NCBI RefSeq assembly: GCF_002994635.1
Contig: NZ_PVNL01000041.1
Coordinates: 167,911-231,910 of the forward strand
Source of the DNA: Enhygromyxa salina
GTDB lineage: Bacteria; Myxococcota_A; Polyangia; Nannocystales; Nannocystaceae
Reading direction: 5' to 3'
DNA length: 64,000 bases
The position numbers were made by a program, and so were the translations under genes. The notes under the pieces are model-generated. The model worked only from the letters and a program-made list of their open reading frames with translations, had not been told where the DNA came from and searched no databases. This document shows, piece after piece, positions 34,449-41,874 of this stretch (the first letter of the stretch is position 1; each line of letters begins with the position of its first letter).

Positions 34449-35132
34449 ATGAGCTCAGTCAATCAAGCTGCATTCGTTCCGGGCACGACCGCGTATCGGT
34501 TTGGGTACGACTCAATCGCCAATATCCCGATCACCGGGGCCCCGTCCGATACCAATTGCCGCCGCTGGGCAATGCTGCACGATGGCAGCGCCTATCGGAT
34601 GTATGCTTTCAAGGGCAGCACCAACAACAAGATCTATCAGTTCTCCTGGAACGGAAAGTCGTATGCCTACGGCCACAACTCGATCCCAGAGCTGAGCCTG
34701 ACCAACATCCCGGCCGACGCTGACGCGAGCAGCTTCAGCATGGTCCACAGCGGCAAGCTGTACCATCTCTACCTTCGCCGACTCGGCGACCCGACCACGC
34801 TCTACCAGTTCTTGTACGTGCCGGGCACGACCAACTACAAGTACGGGCAGCCGCCCGCGATCGCTACATTGAAGATCTCTGGGTTTCTCGCTGACACCGA
34901 CTGGGCCCGATGGATGATGCTGCACGACGGTGCGGCGTTCCGGCTCTACGCGTTCAAGCTGGGCAGCAACACGCAATTTTACCAGGGCGCCTGGAACGGC
35001 AGCTCGTACGCGTACGGCCATGCCTCGATCCCGGTGCTCACCCTCGAGGGGACGCCAGCCAACAGCAACCTGCGCAGCGCGGCGATGCTGCACGACGGCA
35101 GCGCGTATCGCCTCTACGTGCAGACCTACTGA
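34449..35132 (+). CDS. Four-repeat protein, predicted 4-bladed beta-propeller
   Basis: The 227-residue protein contains four tandem units of about 55 residues. The shared pattern is Y-x-YG-x-x-S-I, then a variable strand, R-x-x-MLHDG-x-AYRLY-x-F, and YQ-x-x-W-N-G-x-S. The last unit is short and lacks its final strand. That missing strand is present at the N-terminus: FVPGTTAYRFGY there matches YVPGTTNYKYGQ at the repeat 2/3 boundary. This is the velcro-closure signature of a propeller. No signal peptide is visible. It is preceded by GAGGAC 9 bases before the ATG. It may be a lectin-like or hemopexin-like binding protein. Its 3' end overlaps the DksA-like gene by 7 bp. Confidence 0.82.
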   Translation: MSSVNQAAFVPGTTAYRFGYDSIANIPITGAPSDTNCRRWAMLHDGSAYRMYAFKGSTNNKIYQFSWNGKSYAYGHNSIPELSLTNIPADADASSFSMVHSGKLYHLYLRRLGDPTTLYQFLYVPGTTNYKYGQPPAIATLKISGFLADTDWARWMMLHDGAAFRLYAFKLGSNTQFYQGAWNGSSYAYGHASIPVLTLEGTPANSNLRSAAMLHDGSAYRLYVQTY

Positions 35133-35518
35133 AAATCACCGAGGTGCTTGCGGCTACCTGGGCTGCGATGCTCGTGCTCGTGCTTCTCCTGGCAGGCCAC
35201 ACACAGCACCACCCACGGCATCAGCTCCAGGCGCCGCGGCTTGATCGGCTCTTCGCAGACCTCACACAGGCCAAACTGCTCGGGATCTTCGTCGACCAGC
35301 GCGAGCGCGTCGCGGATCTGCTCGAGCCGATCCGCGCGCTCGCGGTTGCGGTTCGAGGCGATCGCCTGGGTCATGTGGGTCAGCGGCGCCTCGTCGTCAT
35401 CGGGCGTGCTGACCACGTCGGTCCGGGCGGGCGGGATGTTCATGCTGCCCTGGGTCAGCAGCTCGTCTCGCAGGCTCACGAGGCGCGCGCGCAGTCGATT
35501 GCGGGTGCCGGCGTCCAC
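35126..35518 (-). CDS. DksA/TraR family zinc finger protein
   Basis: The 130-residue protein has a coiled-coil region (residues 1-80) and a C-terminal C4 zinc finger with CEVCEEPI and CVACQ, the hallmark of the DksA/TraR family. These proteins enter the secondary channel of RNA polymerase and, with ppGpp, alter promoter selection. The coiled-coil tip residues cannot be verified. The N-terminal part has an acidic DDDE stretch. The gene is 45 bp downstream of the Rieske oxygenase gene on the same strand and may share its transcript, although their functions are unrelated. Its end overlaps the convergent propeller gene. Confidence 0.85.
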   Translation of the reverse strand: MDAGTRNRLRARLVSLRDELLTQGSMNIPPARTDVVSTPDDDEAPLTHMTQAIASNRNRERADRLEQIRDALALVDEDPEQFGLCEVCEEPIKPRRLELMPWVVLCVACQEKHEHEHRSPGSRKHLGDFQ

Positions 35519-35563
35519 CCGCTGATTGTCGGCGAATTGATCGCTCGCCGCCAGGGCGCTGGC

Positions 35564-36640
35564 TCAGGCCGAGGCCAACACCGCGGGGGCCAGATCTGTC
35601 GGGTTGTCCGTTGGGTCGTCCGTCGCGTCGTCGGCCGAGTAGAACTGCTTGTACCAGCGCCGCATGCGGTGAATCGGCCCGTCGCCCGCCGCCAGCGTGG
35701 GCTTGTCGAGGTAGACCTTGTTCTCCCAGATGTCGATGTCGGCGGCCCACTGCGAGACCCAGTTGCCGACCACATACGAGACAAGCATGCGCGGCATGGT
35801 CTTGTCCGCGTACCACAGGAAGTCGACCTTCTGCTCCATCGCGCTGATCGGCAGGTGGGTCTGGAACATGATGATCTCGCCCACGTCGGGGATCTTGAAC
35901 CGGAACGTGACGACGCTGCCGGGCCCCACGAAGGTGATCAGCGCGCTGGCCCGGGTCCGCTCGACGAGCCGGCCGAGCACGTGCAGGACCGCCTTGTTCT
36001 TGAAGTAGGCCAGGTGGGGCTGGTCGGCGTCGGGCTCCCAGTCGGCCTCGTGCTCGACCTTGACCCCGGGCACCTTGATCGCGGTCCACGGCACGAACAT
36101 CCCGCTGTGGATCGGCGCGAAGTGGGCGAAGTCGACGCTGTTCTCGGCGAACTCGATCAGGTGCATGCGCACCGTCTTGCCGTCGTGTCGGCCGCGGTAG
36201 GCCCAGCGGCCGTCGTCGACCTCGGGGATCGCTGGGATCTCATAGGGTGGGGCCTGCTCGCAGTCGTTGAACTGACCGCCGCGGTGGTAGATGAAGATCT
36301 GTCCGTAGACCTCGCGGATCGGCCAGGTCTCCTGTCGGGCCCGGGCGGGCAGCTTGTCGGCATAGGGGATCTTGCCGACGCGCCCATCCGAGCACAGCTG
36401 CCAGTGGTGGAACGGGCACTCGAGCCGCTCGCCCTTGACGCAGCCGCCCGACAGATTTGCGCCCAGGTGAGGGCAGAACGCAGACATCGCGCTGACCGAC
36501 CGCCCGTCTTCGCTCCGGTAAACGACGATCTGCTTGCCGAGGCACTCGACGTACTTGATCTGCCCCGCGGCGAGATCGCTGGAGGCGGCGAGCCTGTACC
36601 AGCTGTCGGGAAAGCCTCGCGGGTACGTGGCCTCGCGCAT
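35564..36640 (-). CDS. Rieske non-heme iron oxygenase (sterol desaturase/KshA-like)
   Basis: The start is placed at ATG 36640 (MREATYPRGF), which gives 358 residues. The Rieske cluster is C56-P-H58 and C75-P-F-H78 with 16 residues between, the spacing of KshA and Neverland/DAF-36 proteins. The mononuclear iron site is formed by ENSVDFAHFAPIH (E166 to H178), with H173 and H178 as ligands and a distal Asp expected downstream. A WYxL segment at the N-terminus also fits this family. These enzymes desaturate or hydroxylate steroids. Sterol synthesis is reported in Nannocystis, so a sterol substrate is plausible, but KshA-type activity on other steroids cannot be excluded. A separate ferredoxin reductase would be needed and is not in the window. 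Confidence 0.85.
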   Translation of the reverse strand: MREATYPRGFPDSWYRLAASSDLAAGQIKYVECLGKQIVVYRSEDGRSVSAMSAFCPHLGANLSGGCVKGERLECPFHHWQLCSDGRVGKIPYADKLPARARQETWPIREVYGQIFIYHRGGQFNDCEQAPPYEIPAIPEVDDGRWAYRGRHDGKTVRMHLIEFAENSVDFAHFAPIHSGMFVPWTAIKVPGVKVEHEADWEPDADQPHLAYFKNKAVLHVLGRLVERTRASALITFVGPGSVVTFRFKIPDVGEIIMFQTHLPISAMEQKVDFLWYADKTMPRMLVSYVVGNWVSQWAADIDIWENKVYLDKPTLAAGDGPIHRMRRWYKQFYSADDATDDPTDNPTDLAPAVLASA

Positions 36641-36933
36641 CGAAGTAGACGGTCGAAGTTGTGACACTGAGCACACTCTAAGCGACGGGCCTTGACAGTC
36701 GCCAGCCGAGTGTGGCCGTGAATCGCGCTCCGCCGTAGCTCGGCCCCGGTGGGGGTTCTGGACCGGATCTAGCGACCGCGAAGGGACTGCAGCTTCCGGG
36801 GCCGCGAGCGCGCGAGGGACCTGGCGCTCGGACGCGCGAGCCCGGCGAGCCGCAACCCGGCAGCGCAAACAACTCGGGCGGGGGGCGGCGATCGAGCGCT
36901 TGCCGTTCACGTGGGTGGGCATAGCGTTTTGAT

Positions 36934-37176
36934 ATGCTGACCAGCCCATTCCCGGCTTCCATCTTGTTGTTGGCAACGGCGCTGGCGATGAGTCCAGCCG
37001 CGCCCGAGCCGGACCCGCCTGGAGACCGCGACGCACAGGGCATGATGTGTGCGGTGAGCGTGGTCGCGACGGCGAGCACCTGCTTCGCGGTCAGCCCGAT
37101 CTGCCCGCTCGCGGCGTTGGCAGCGACCTGCACGTGCGTGCCGCTGTTTGAGCCCCAGCTGAACGAGTGCTCGTGA
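36934..37176 (+). CDS. Exported Cys-rich peptide, coupled to a small membrane protein
   Basis: The 80-residue peptide begins with a hydrophobic signal (LTSPFPASILLLATALAM), followed by a Pro/Asp linker and a hydrophobic core with six cysteines (MMC, STC, PIC, TCTC, NEC). The stop TGA shares its A with the ATG of the next gene (TGATG), strong evidence of a real gene in an operon. The pattern of leader, short linker and Cys-rich hydrophobic core is like that of bacteriocin or RiPP precursors. No modification enzyme is nearby, so it may be an unmodified exported peptide. The AT-richer stretch just before the ATG (gcgttttgatatg) could hold a promoter. Confidence 0.55.
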   Translation: MLTSPFPASILLLATALAMSPAAPEPDPPGDRDAQGMMCAVSVVATASTCFAVSPICPLAALAATCTCVPLFEPQLNECS

Positions 37177-37412
37177 TGCGCGGCCTCCTCGTCGCTGCCC
37201 TGGTCTTCGTTGCTGCCGCCAACACCTATGTGCTCGTCAGCATGGACCACATCACGATGGCCGTGATCTACGGCGCGCTCGTCCCCCTCGTCGCGCTGTT
37301 CGAGTGGAGGAAGCTGCGTCGCAAACCCGACGTCGAGCCCACCAAGGTCGCCGATCACATGTTGGTGCTGCTGATCATGGCGCTGTCGGGGATCACCGTC
37401 AGCGTGTTCTGA
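37176..37412 (+). CDS. Small membrane protein (paralogue of the 30093 gene)
   Basis: The 78-residue protein has three hydrophobic segments and the loop FEWRKLRRKPDVEP before the last one. The start is the ATG that overlaps the previous gene's stop by one base; a GTG farther up (37167) is in frame. The length and landmark residues (ALFEW, PDV, DHMLVLL) are shared with the gene at 30093-30329. Because it is translationally coupled to an exported Cys-rich peptide, it may be an immunity protein or a transport partner. This is inference from arrangement only. Confidence 0.7.
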   Translation: MRGLLVAALVFVAAANTYVLVSMDHITMAVIYGALVPLVALFEWRKLRRKPDVEPTKVADHMLVLLIMALSGITVSVF

Positions 37413-37433
37413 CGGCGCCCAACCCGAGCCAGC

Positions 37434-38105
37434 TCAGCCGGGCTCGACGCTGCCAGATCCGGAGATGTCCTCGTTGACCGTGCCGGGCGCGCCCCAGTAG
37501 CGCACCTTGCCGGCCCCCGAGACCTCGGCGTCGAGCTGCTCCGAGGCCCAGACCTCCGCATTGCCGGCGCCCGACAGCTCGACGTCGACCGTCTTGGCCT
37601 GCAGCGCGCGCGCGTCGAGCTTGGCCGCGCCCGAGCTGTCGATCTCGAAGCGATCGACGATCCCGGCCAGCGTCGACGAGCTCGCGCCCGACAGGTCGAG
37701 CTCGAAGGCCTCGCCGTGCAGACCGGTGACCTCGATCTTCGCGGCGCCGCTGGCCTCGATCTTGGTCAGCGACGGCACCCAGACCTCGACCGTCACGGGG
37801 TGCTCGGGCCGGACCATCCAGTGATCCACGCTCAGATCCAGCTCGCTGCCGGAGACCGTGGTCAGGATCTTGGGCACGATGTTGTCGTCGCCGCTGACCT
37901 CGACCTTCTGTGTGGTTCCCGGCGCGACGTGAACGACCACCTTGAACACGCCGCCAAGCTCGATCTCGTCGAAGCTCGCCAGCTCACGCTGCTCGGTCAT
38001 CTGCGTGCCGCTGCCGCGCAGCGAACATCCGGCCAGGGTCAGGGCGCCAACCACGACGGCGAGCGTCGCCACACGAGAACTGGAAGACTTTGCGTGTCCG
38101 AGCAT
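37434..38105 (-). CDS. GIN domain (DUF2807) lipoprotein
   Basis: The 223-residue protein starts at ATG 38105 with GAGGT 7 bases upstream. It has a lipoprotein signal (LTLAGCSL), followed by the DUF2807 head domain: FDEIELGGVFKVVVH, VEVSGDDNIVPKI, and then the repeating beta-helix-like rungs SGAAKIEVTG, LSGASSSTLAG, SSGAAKLDA, LSGAGNAEV and VSGAGKVRYWG. This right-handed beta-solenoid family is found in surface lipoproteins and putative adhesins. The function is not known. It is monocistronic and convergent with the small membrane protein gene. Confidence 0.9.
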   Translation of the reverse strand: MLGHAKSSSSRVATLAVVVGALTLAGCSLRGSGTQMTEQRELASFDEIELGGVFKVVVHVAPGTTQKVEVSGDDNIVPKILTTVSGSELDLSVDHWMVRPEHPVTVEVWVPSLTKIEASGAAKIEVTGLHGEAFELDLSGASSSTLAGIVDRFEIDSSGAAKLDARALQAKTVDVELSGAGNAEVWASEQLDAEVSGAGKVRYWGAPGTVNEDISGSGSVEPG

Positions 38106-38231
38106 GGATGACCTCGAGTCCAGCATGCTGCCATGCTGCCTACCAGGCTCCTGCGCGGCAAGTGAGCCAACCGGGTAAACACGAGGGGCTCGCGGCTGGA
38201 CTCGGGCCGGCATCGATGGCACCGATCCCGC

Positions 38232-40334
38232 ATGCGCGCTTCGTCGCTTCGCTGGTCGTGTGTCCCCCTGGCCCTCACGCTGCTCGCGTGCAAGCCCGAT
38301 CCCGTCGCCGTCGCGCCAGACGCCGCGCCCGCCGACTCCGCTGACGCCGACCCCGTCGCCGAGGTCGAGCAGGCCGAGTGGACCGTCGATCAGTTCGCCG
38401 ACATCAAGGTGCTGCGCTACGAGGTCCCGGGCTTCGACGAGCTGGATCTGCAGCGCAAGCAGCTGCTGTACTTCTTGTACGAGGCCGCGCTCGCCGGCCG
38501 CGACATCGCCTACGACCAAAAATTCGCCGGCAACCTGGCCGTGCGCCGGACCCTCGAGGCGATCTTCACCGGCTACCAGGCCGAGCGGACCAGCCCGGAC
38601 TTCGAGGCGCTCACCGTCTACACCAAGCGGGTGTGGTTCTCGAACGGGATCCATCACCACTACTCGGGCCGCAAGCTGGTCCCGGGGTTCTCGCGCGAGT
38701 GGTTCGAGGCGACCGTGCGCGGGCTGGATCCGGCCACGCTGCCGCTGTCCGAGGGCGAGACCGTCGATCAATTCCTGACCAAGATCGGGCCGATCATGTT
38801 TGATCCCAAGGTCGCGGCCAAGCGGACCAATCGGGACGACGGCGCCGATCCGGTCGCGGACTCGGCCAACAATTTTTACGGTGACGGGATCAAGGCCAAG
38901 GACGTCGAGGCCTACTACAAGCGCAAGGGCGACGCCAAGAACCCCACGCCGATCTCGTGGGGCCTCAACTCCAAGCTGGTCAAGGACGGCAAGCAGCTGG
39001 TCGAGCGGACCTGGTACGCCGAGGGCATGTACGGGCCCGCAATCAAGGAGATCGTCGGCTGGCTGGTCAAGGCCCGCGCGGTCGCAGAGAACGACAAGCA
39101 GCGCGACGTGCTCGAGAAGCTGATCGCGTACTACCAGTCGGGCGACCTCGCCAAGTTCGACGCCTACAACATCGCGTGGGTCGGCGACACCGAGTCGCAG
39201 GTCGACACCGTCAACGGCTTCATCGAGGTCTACGACGACGCGCTCGGCTACCGCGGCAGCTGGGAGGCGGTGGTCTCGTTCAAGGACAAGGAAGCGAGCA
39301 AGCGGATCTCGGCGATCTCGGCCGAGGCCCAGTGGTTCGAGGACAACTCGCCGCTGCTGCCCGAGCACAAGAAGGCCAACGTCGTCGGGATCTCGGCCAA
39401 GGTCATCACCGTCGTGGTCGAGGGCGGCGACGCGGCCCCGAGCACCCCGATCGGCATCAACCTGCCCAACGCCAACTGGATCCGCGCCCAGCACGGCAGC
39501 AAGTCGGTCAACCTCGGCAACATCGTCGAGGCCTACGACATGGCCGGCAAGGGCAACGGGCTGCTCGAAGAATTCACTTGGGACGCGGCCGAGCTCGAGC
39601 GCGCGCGGGAGTTTGGGCCGCTCGCCCACAAGCTCCACGTCGACATGCACGAGGTCATTGGCCACGCCTCTGGGCAGATCGAGCCCGGCGTCGGCACCCC
39701 GAAAGAGACGCTCAAGAGCTACGCGAGCGCGCTCGAAGAGGGCCGCGCGGATCTCGTTGCGCTGTACTACGCCATGGATCCGCGGTTGATCGAGCTGGGG
39801 CTGATGCCCTCGGTCGAGGTCGGCAAGGCCGAGTACGACAGCTACATCCGCGGCGGGCTCATGGTCCAGCTCTCGCGGCTCGAGCTCGGTGAGCAGGTCG
39901 AGGAGTCCCACATGCGCAACCGCCAGATGGTCGCCGCGTGGGCCTACGAGAAGGGCCAGGCCGAGAACGTGATCGAGAAGAAGGTCCGCGACGGCAAGAC
40001 CTACTTCGTGATCAACGACTACGACAAATTGCGCGTGCTGTTTGGCGAGCTGCTGCGCGAGATCCAGCGGATCAAGTCCAAGGGTGACTTCGCGGCTGGC
40101 AAGGCGCTGATCGAGACCTACGGGGTCAAGGTCGATCGGGCGCTGCATGAAGAGGTCAAGCGCAGGTATGACGCGCTGAACATTCCGCCGTACAGCGGGT
40201 TCATTCAGCCGCGGCTGGTGCCGGTCATGGACGGGGACGCGATCACCGATGTGGTGCTCGAGTACCCGACCGACTTCGCGGGGCAGATGCTCGAGTACGC
40301 GGATCGCTACTCGTTCTTGCCGACCTGGAACTGA
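38232..40334 (+). CDS. Dipeptidyl-peptidase III-like (M49) lipoprotein
   Basis: The 700-residue protein has a lipoprotein signal (LTLLACKP) and a Pro/Ala/Asp linker to residue 45. The zinc site is HEVIGH (residues 473-478), the six-residue HExxxH motif unique to M49 peptidases, followed by EEGRAD (about 502-507), which supplies the third ligand. The N-terminal half has the helical substrate-cleft region, with YAEGMYGPAIKEI and NFYGDGI matching the family. Activity is release of dipeptides from oligopeptides, here probably in the periplasm or on the surface, while most family members are cytosolic. The gene is transcribed alone; an unusual AT-rich element follows its stop. Confidence 0.92.
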   Translation: MRASSLRWSCVPLALTLLACKPDPVAVAPDAAPADSADADPVAEVEQAEWTVDQFADIKVLRYEVPGFDELDLQRKQLLYFLYEAALAGRDIAYDQKFAGNLAVRRTLEAIFTGYQAERTSPDFEALTVYTKRVWFSNGIHHHYSGRKLVPGFSREWFEATVRGLDPATLPLSEGETVDQFLTKIGPIMFDPKVAAKRTNRDDGADPVADSANNFYGDGIKAKDVEAYYKRKGDAKNPTPISWGLNSKLVKDGKQLVERTWYAEGMYGPAIKEIVGWLVKARAVAENDKQRDVLEKLIAYYQSGDLAKFDAYNIAWVGDTESQVDTVNGFIEVYDDALGYRGSWEAVVSFKDKEASKRISAISAEAQWFEDNSPLLPEHKKANVVGISAKVITVVVEGGDAAPSTPIGINLPNANWIRAQHGSKSVNLGNIVEAYDMAGKGNGLLEEFTWDAAELERAREFGPLAHKLHVDMHEVIGHASGQIEPGVGTPKETLKSYASALEEGRADLVALYYAMDPRLIELGLMPSVEVGKAEYDSYIRGGLMVQLSRLELGEQVEESHMRNRQMVAAWAYEKGQAENVIEKKVRDGKTYFVINDYDKLRVLFGELLREIQRIKSKGDFAAGKALIETYGVKVDRALHEEVKRRYDALNIPPYSGFIQPRLVPVMDGDAITDVVLEYPTDFAGQMLEYADRYSFLPTWN

Positions 40335-40377
40335 CACCGCACAGCGGTGGCAGTGGCGCCGAGCTCGGCGCAGGGGG

Positions 40378-40450
40378 TTATCCACAGGAATCGTGCGGCT
40401 GTGGATGACACCGTGCATCTATATGATTTTACTCATATATTTGATCTTTT
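40378..40450. promoter_or_regulatory. DnaA-box pair and AT-rich element
   Basis: TTATCCACA at 40378-40386 matches the DnaA box consensus exactly. TGTGGATGA at 40400-40408 matches the reverse consensus with one mismatch, so the two boxes face each other 22 bp apart. Directly next to them, 40417-40450 is about 80% A+T (atctatatgatttt to ttgatctttt), very unusual in this sequence. The arrangement is that of a DnaA-responsive promoter or a minimal origin-like element. It precedes the NTPase operon by about 85 bp. Confidence 0.55.
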
Positions 40451-40533
40451 CGACGTGTGACTAGGTGGCGCCTGGAGGCGCGCGAGCATGAGCGCGCCTC
40501 CGGTGCGCACGGGCTATGCTCTGTGCCCCGACC

Positions 40534-41874
40534 ATGGACCTCCAGTTCAAGCGCCAACTCAAGGCGGCATGCCGGCCCGACGAGCCAGTGCAACCGGGCG
40601 ACCCGCGGCACTACGACTTCGACGCGCCCGAGCTGCACTTGCGGGGGCGTCCGTGGCGAGCGTGGTTGGCGGACGAGATTCGTCTGTCCACTTCGCCGAC
40701 GGCGCAGCTCGTCACCGGGCTGCGGGGCAGCGGCAAGACCACGGAGCTCAAGCAGCTCGAGAAGTTGCTCACCGATGAGGGCTATCGAGTCGTGTATGCG
40801 GATATCGGCGCGTGGCTCAGCGACGCGGCGCCGTTGACGACGACGGACTTGTTGCTGGCGCTGGTGCTCGCGCTGTATCCGAGTGGGACGCCCAGCGGCA
40901 CGTCTGGGTGGCTGCGCGACTATGCGGCGCAGGTTGGGAAGTTCTTCGGCTCGGACGTCGCGCTCGAGGGCGGCGTCGCTGGAATTCGAGCGAAGCTGAC
41001 CACAGACGAGACCCTGTTTCAGAGCGTCGCCAAGCGCCTACATGAGCGCGATGGGCTGCGGGAGGACGTGTTCGAGCTGCTCGAGCGAGCCGCCGCCGCC
41101 GCGTTCGCGCAGGGCGAGGAGCTGGTGCTGATCCTCGACGGCGGCGAGAAGCGTGCGACCGGCGAGCTGTTCGATCACGGGAAGAAGGCGCTGTTCCAGA
41201 ACGCGTGGTTTGGCGCGTTCGTGCTGCAAGGTCGAGATCTTCGCCCGCCGATCCACACAATTTACACGGTGCCGCCGTTCATGGTGCGTCGCACCTCGGA
41301 GCTCGCCGCGAACTTTGGATGTGAGCTGCAGTTTCTGCCGATGGTGCGCGTGCTCAGCCACGCGGGCGGGCTCAACGAGACGGGCCTGCGCGCGATGGTG
41401 GCGGCGCTCGGCCGCCGCGTACCGCTCGAGTGTTTCGCCGAGCCGGCGGTGCCGGTCTGGCTCGCGGCGCACAGCGGCGGATACTTCCGCGACCTGATGC
41501 GCTTCATGAACTTCATGATCCACGCGGTCGGCGACGAGCCAGCGTTCACCCGCGAGCACGCGCGCTACGCTGTGGAGCAAGTGCGCCAGAGCTACACCCA
41601 GGGGTTGGGCTTGGTTCTCGAAGAGAAGCGCGTGCTGCAGCAGTTGCACCCAAGCAAGCGATTTCCCGAGCATGAGGATGCGCGCGAGCGCATGGACTCG
41701 CTGTTGCAGGGCTTCAAGATGTTCCGCTATCACAACGATCGCGACTGGTACGACGCGCATCCGTTGTTGTGGCCCGTGCTCGAGCTCGATGACGTCGAGG
41801 ACGTCATCACTTGGCCACGGGCCGTGGAGATCGCCGGGCCCTCGAGTGGCGAGGACCCGCCCGAGGGGGCATGA
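40534..41874 (+). CDS. P-loop NTPase, first gene of a tandem NTPase pair
   Basis: The start is placed at ATG 40534, giving 446 residues. Walker A is GLRGSGKTT (residues 62-70), preceded by a conserved HLRG-type segment, and Walker B is ELVLILDG (about 196-203). The sequence after it, with RTSELAANFGCELQFLPMVRVL, and a C-terminal helical region (about 290-430, SGGYFRDLMRFM, YHNDRDWYDAHPLLWPVLEL) looks like an AAA/STAND-type NTPase arrangement. I do not recognise a named family. Its last codon overlaps the start of the next gene (ATGA, 4 bp), so the two are translated together. The function may be signalling or phage-defence sensing. This is inference. Confidence 0.8.
   Translation: MDLQFKRQLKAACRPDEPVQPGDPRHYDFDAPELHLRGRPWRAWLADEIRLSTSPTAQLVTGLRGSGKTTELKQLEKLLTDEGYRVVYADIGAWLSDAAPLTTTDLLLALVLALYPSGTPSGTSGWLRDYAAQVGKFFGSDVALEGGVAGIRAKLTTDETLFQSVAKRLHERDGLREDVFELLERAAAAAFAQGEELVLILDGGEKRATGELFDHGKKALFQNAWFGAFVLQGRDLRPPIHTIYTVPPFMVRRTSELAANFGCELQFLPMVRVLSHAGGLNETGLRAMVAALGRRVPLECFAEPAVPVWLAAHSGGYFRDLMRFMNFMIHAVGDEPAFTREHARYAVEQVRQSYTQGLGLVLEEKRVLQQLHPSKRFPEHEDARERMDSLLQGFKMFRYHNDRDWYDAHPLLWPVLELDDVEDVITWPRAVEIAGPSSGEDPPEGA

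Noticed and set aside
31532..34723. A 1063-residue open frame on the plus strand
   Set aside because: It is antisense to the phosphoesterase, which has many recognisable motifs; the plus-strand frame has none.
37434..40418. A 994-residue open frame on the minus strand
   Set aside because: The real gene is only the GIN-domain lipoprotein at 37434-38105, which has its own ribosome site. The rest is antisense to the M49 peptidase gene.
40378..40450. Chromosomal origin of replication
   Set aside because: Only two DnaA boxes are present and none of the usual origin neighbours (dnaA, dnaN, rpmH, gidA) is in the window, so it is kept only as a DnaA-responsive or origin-like element.
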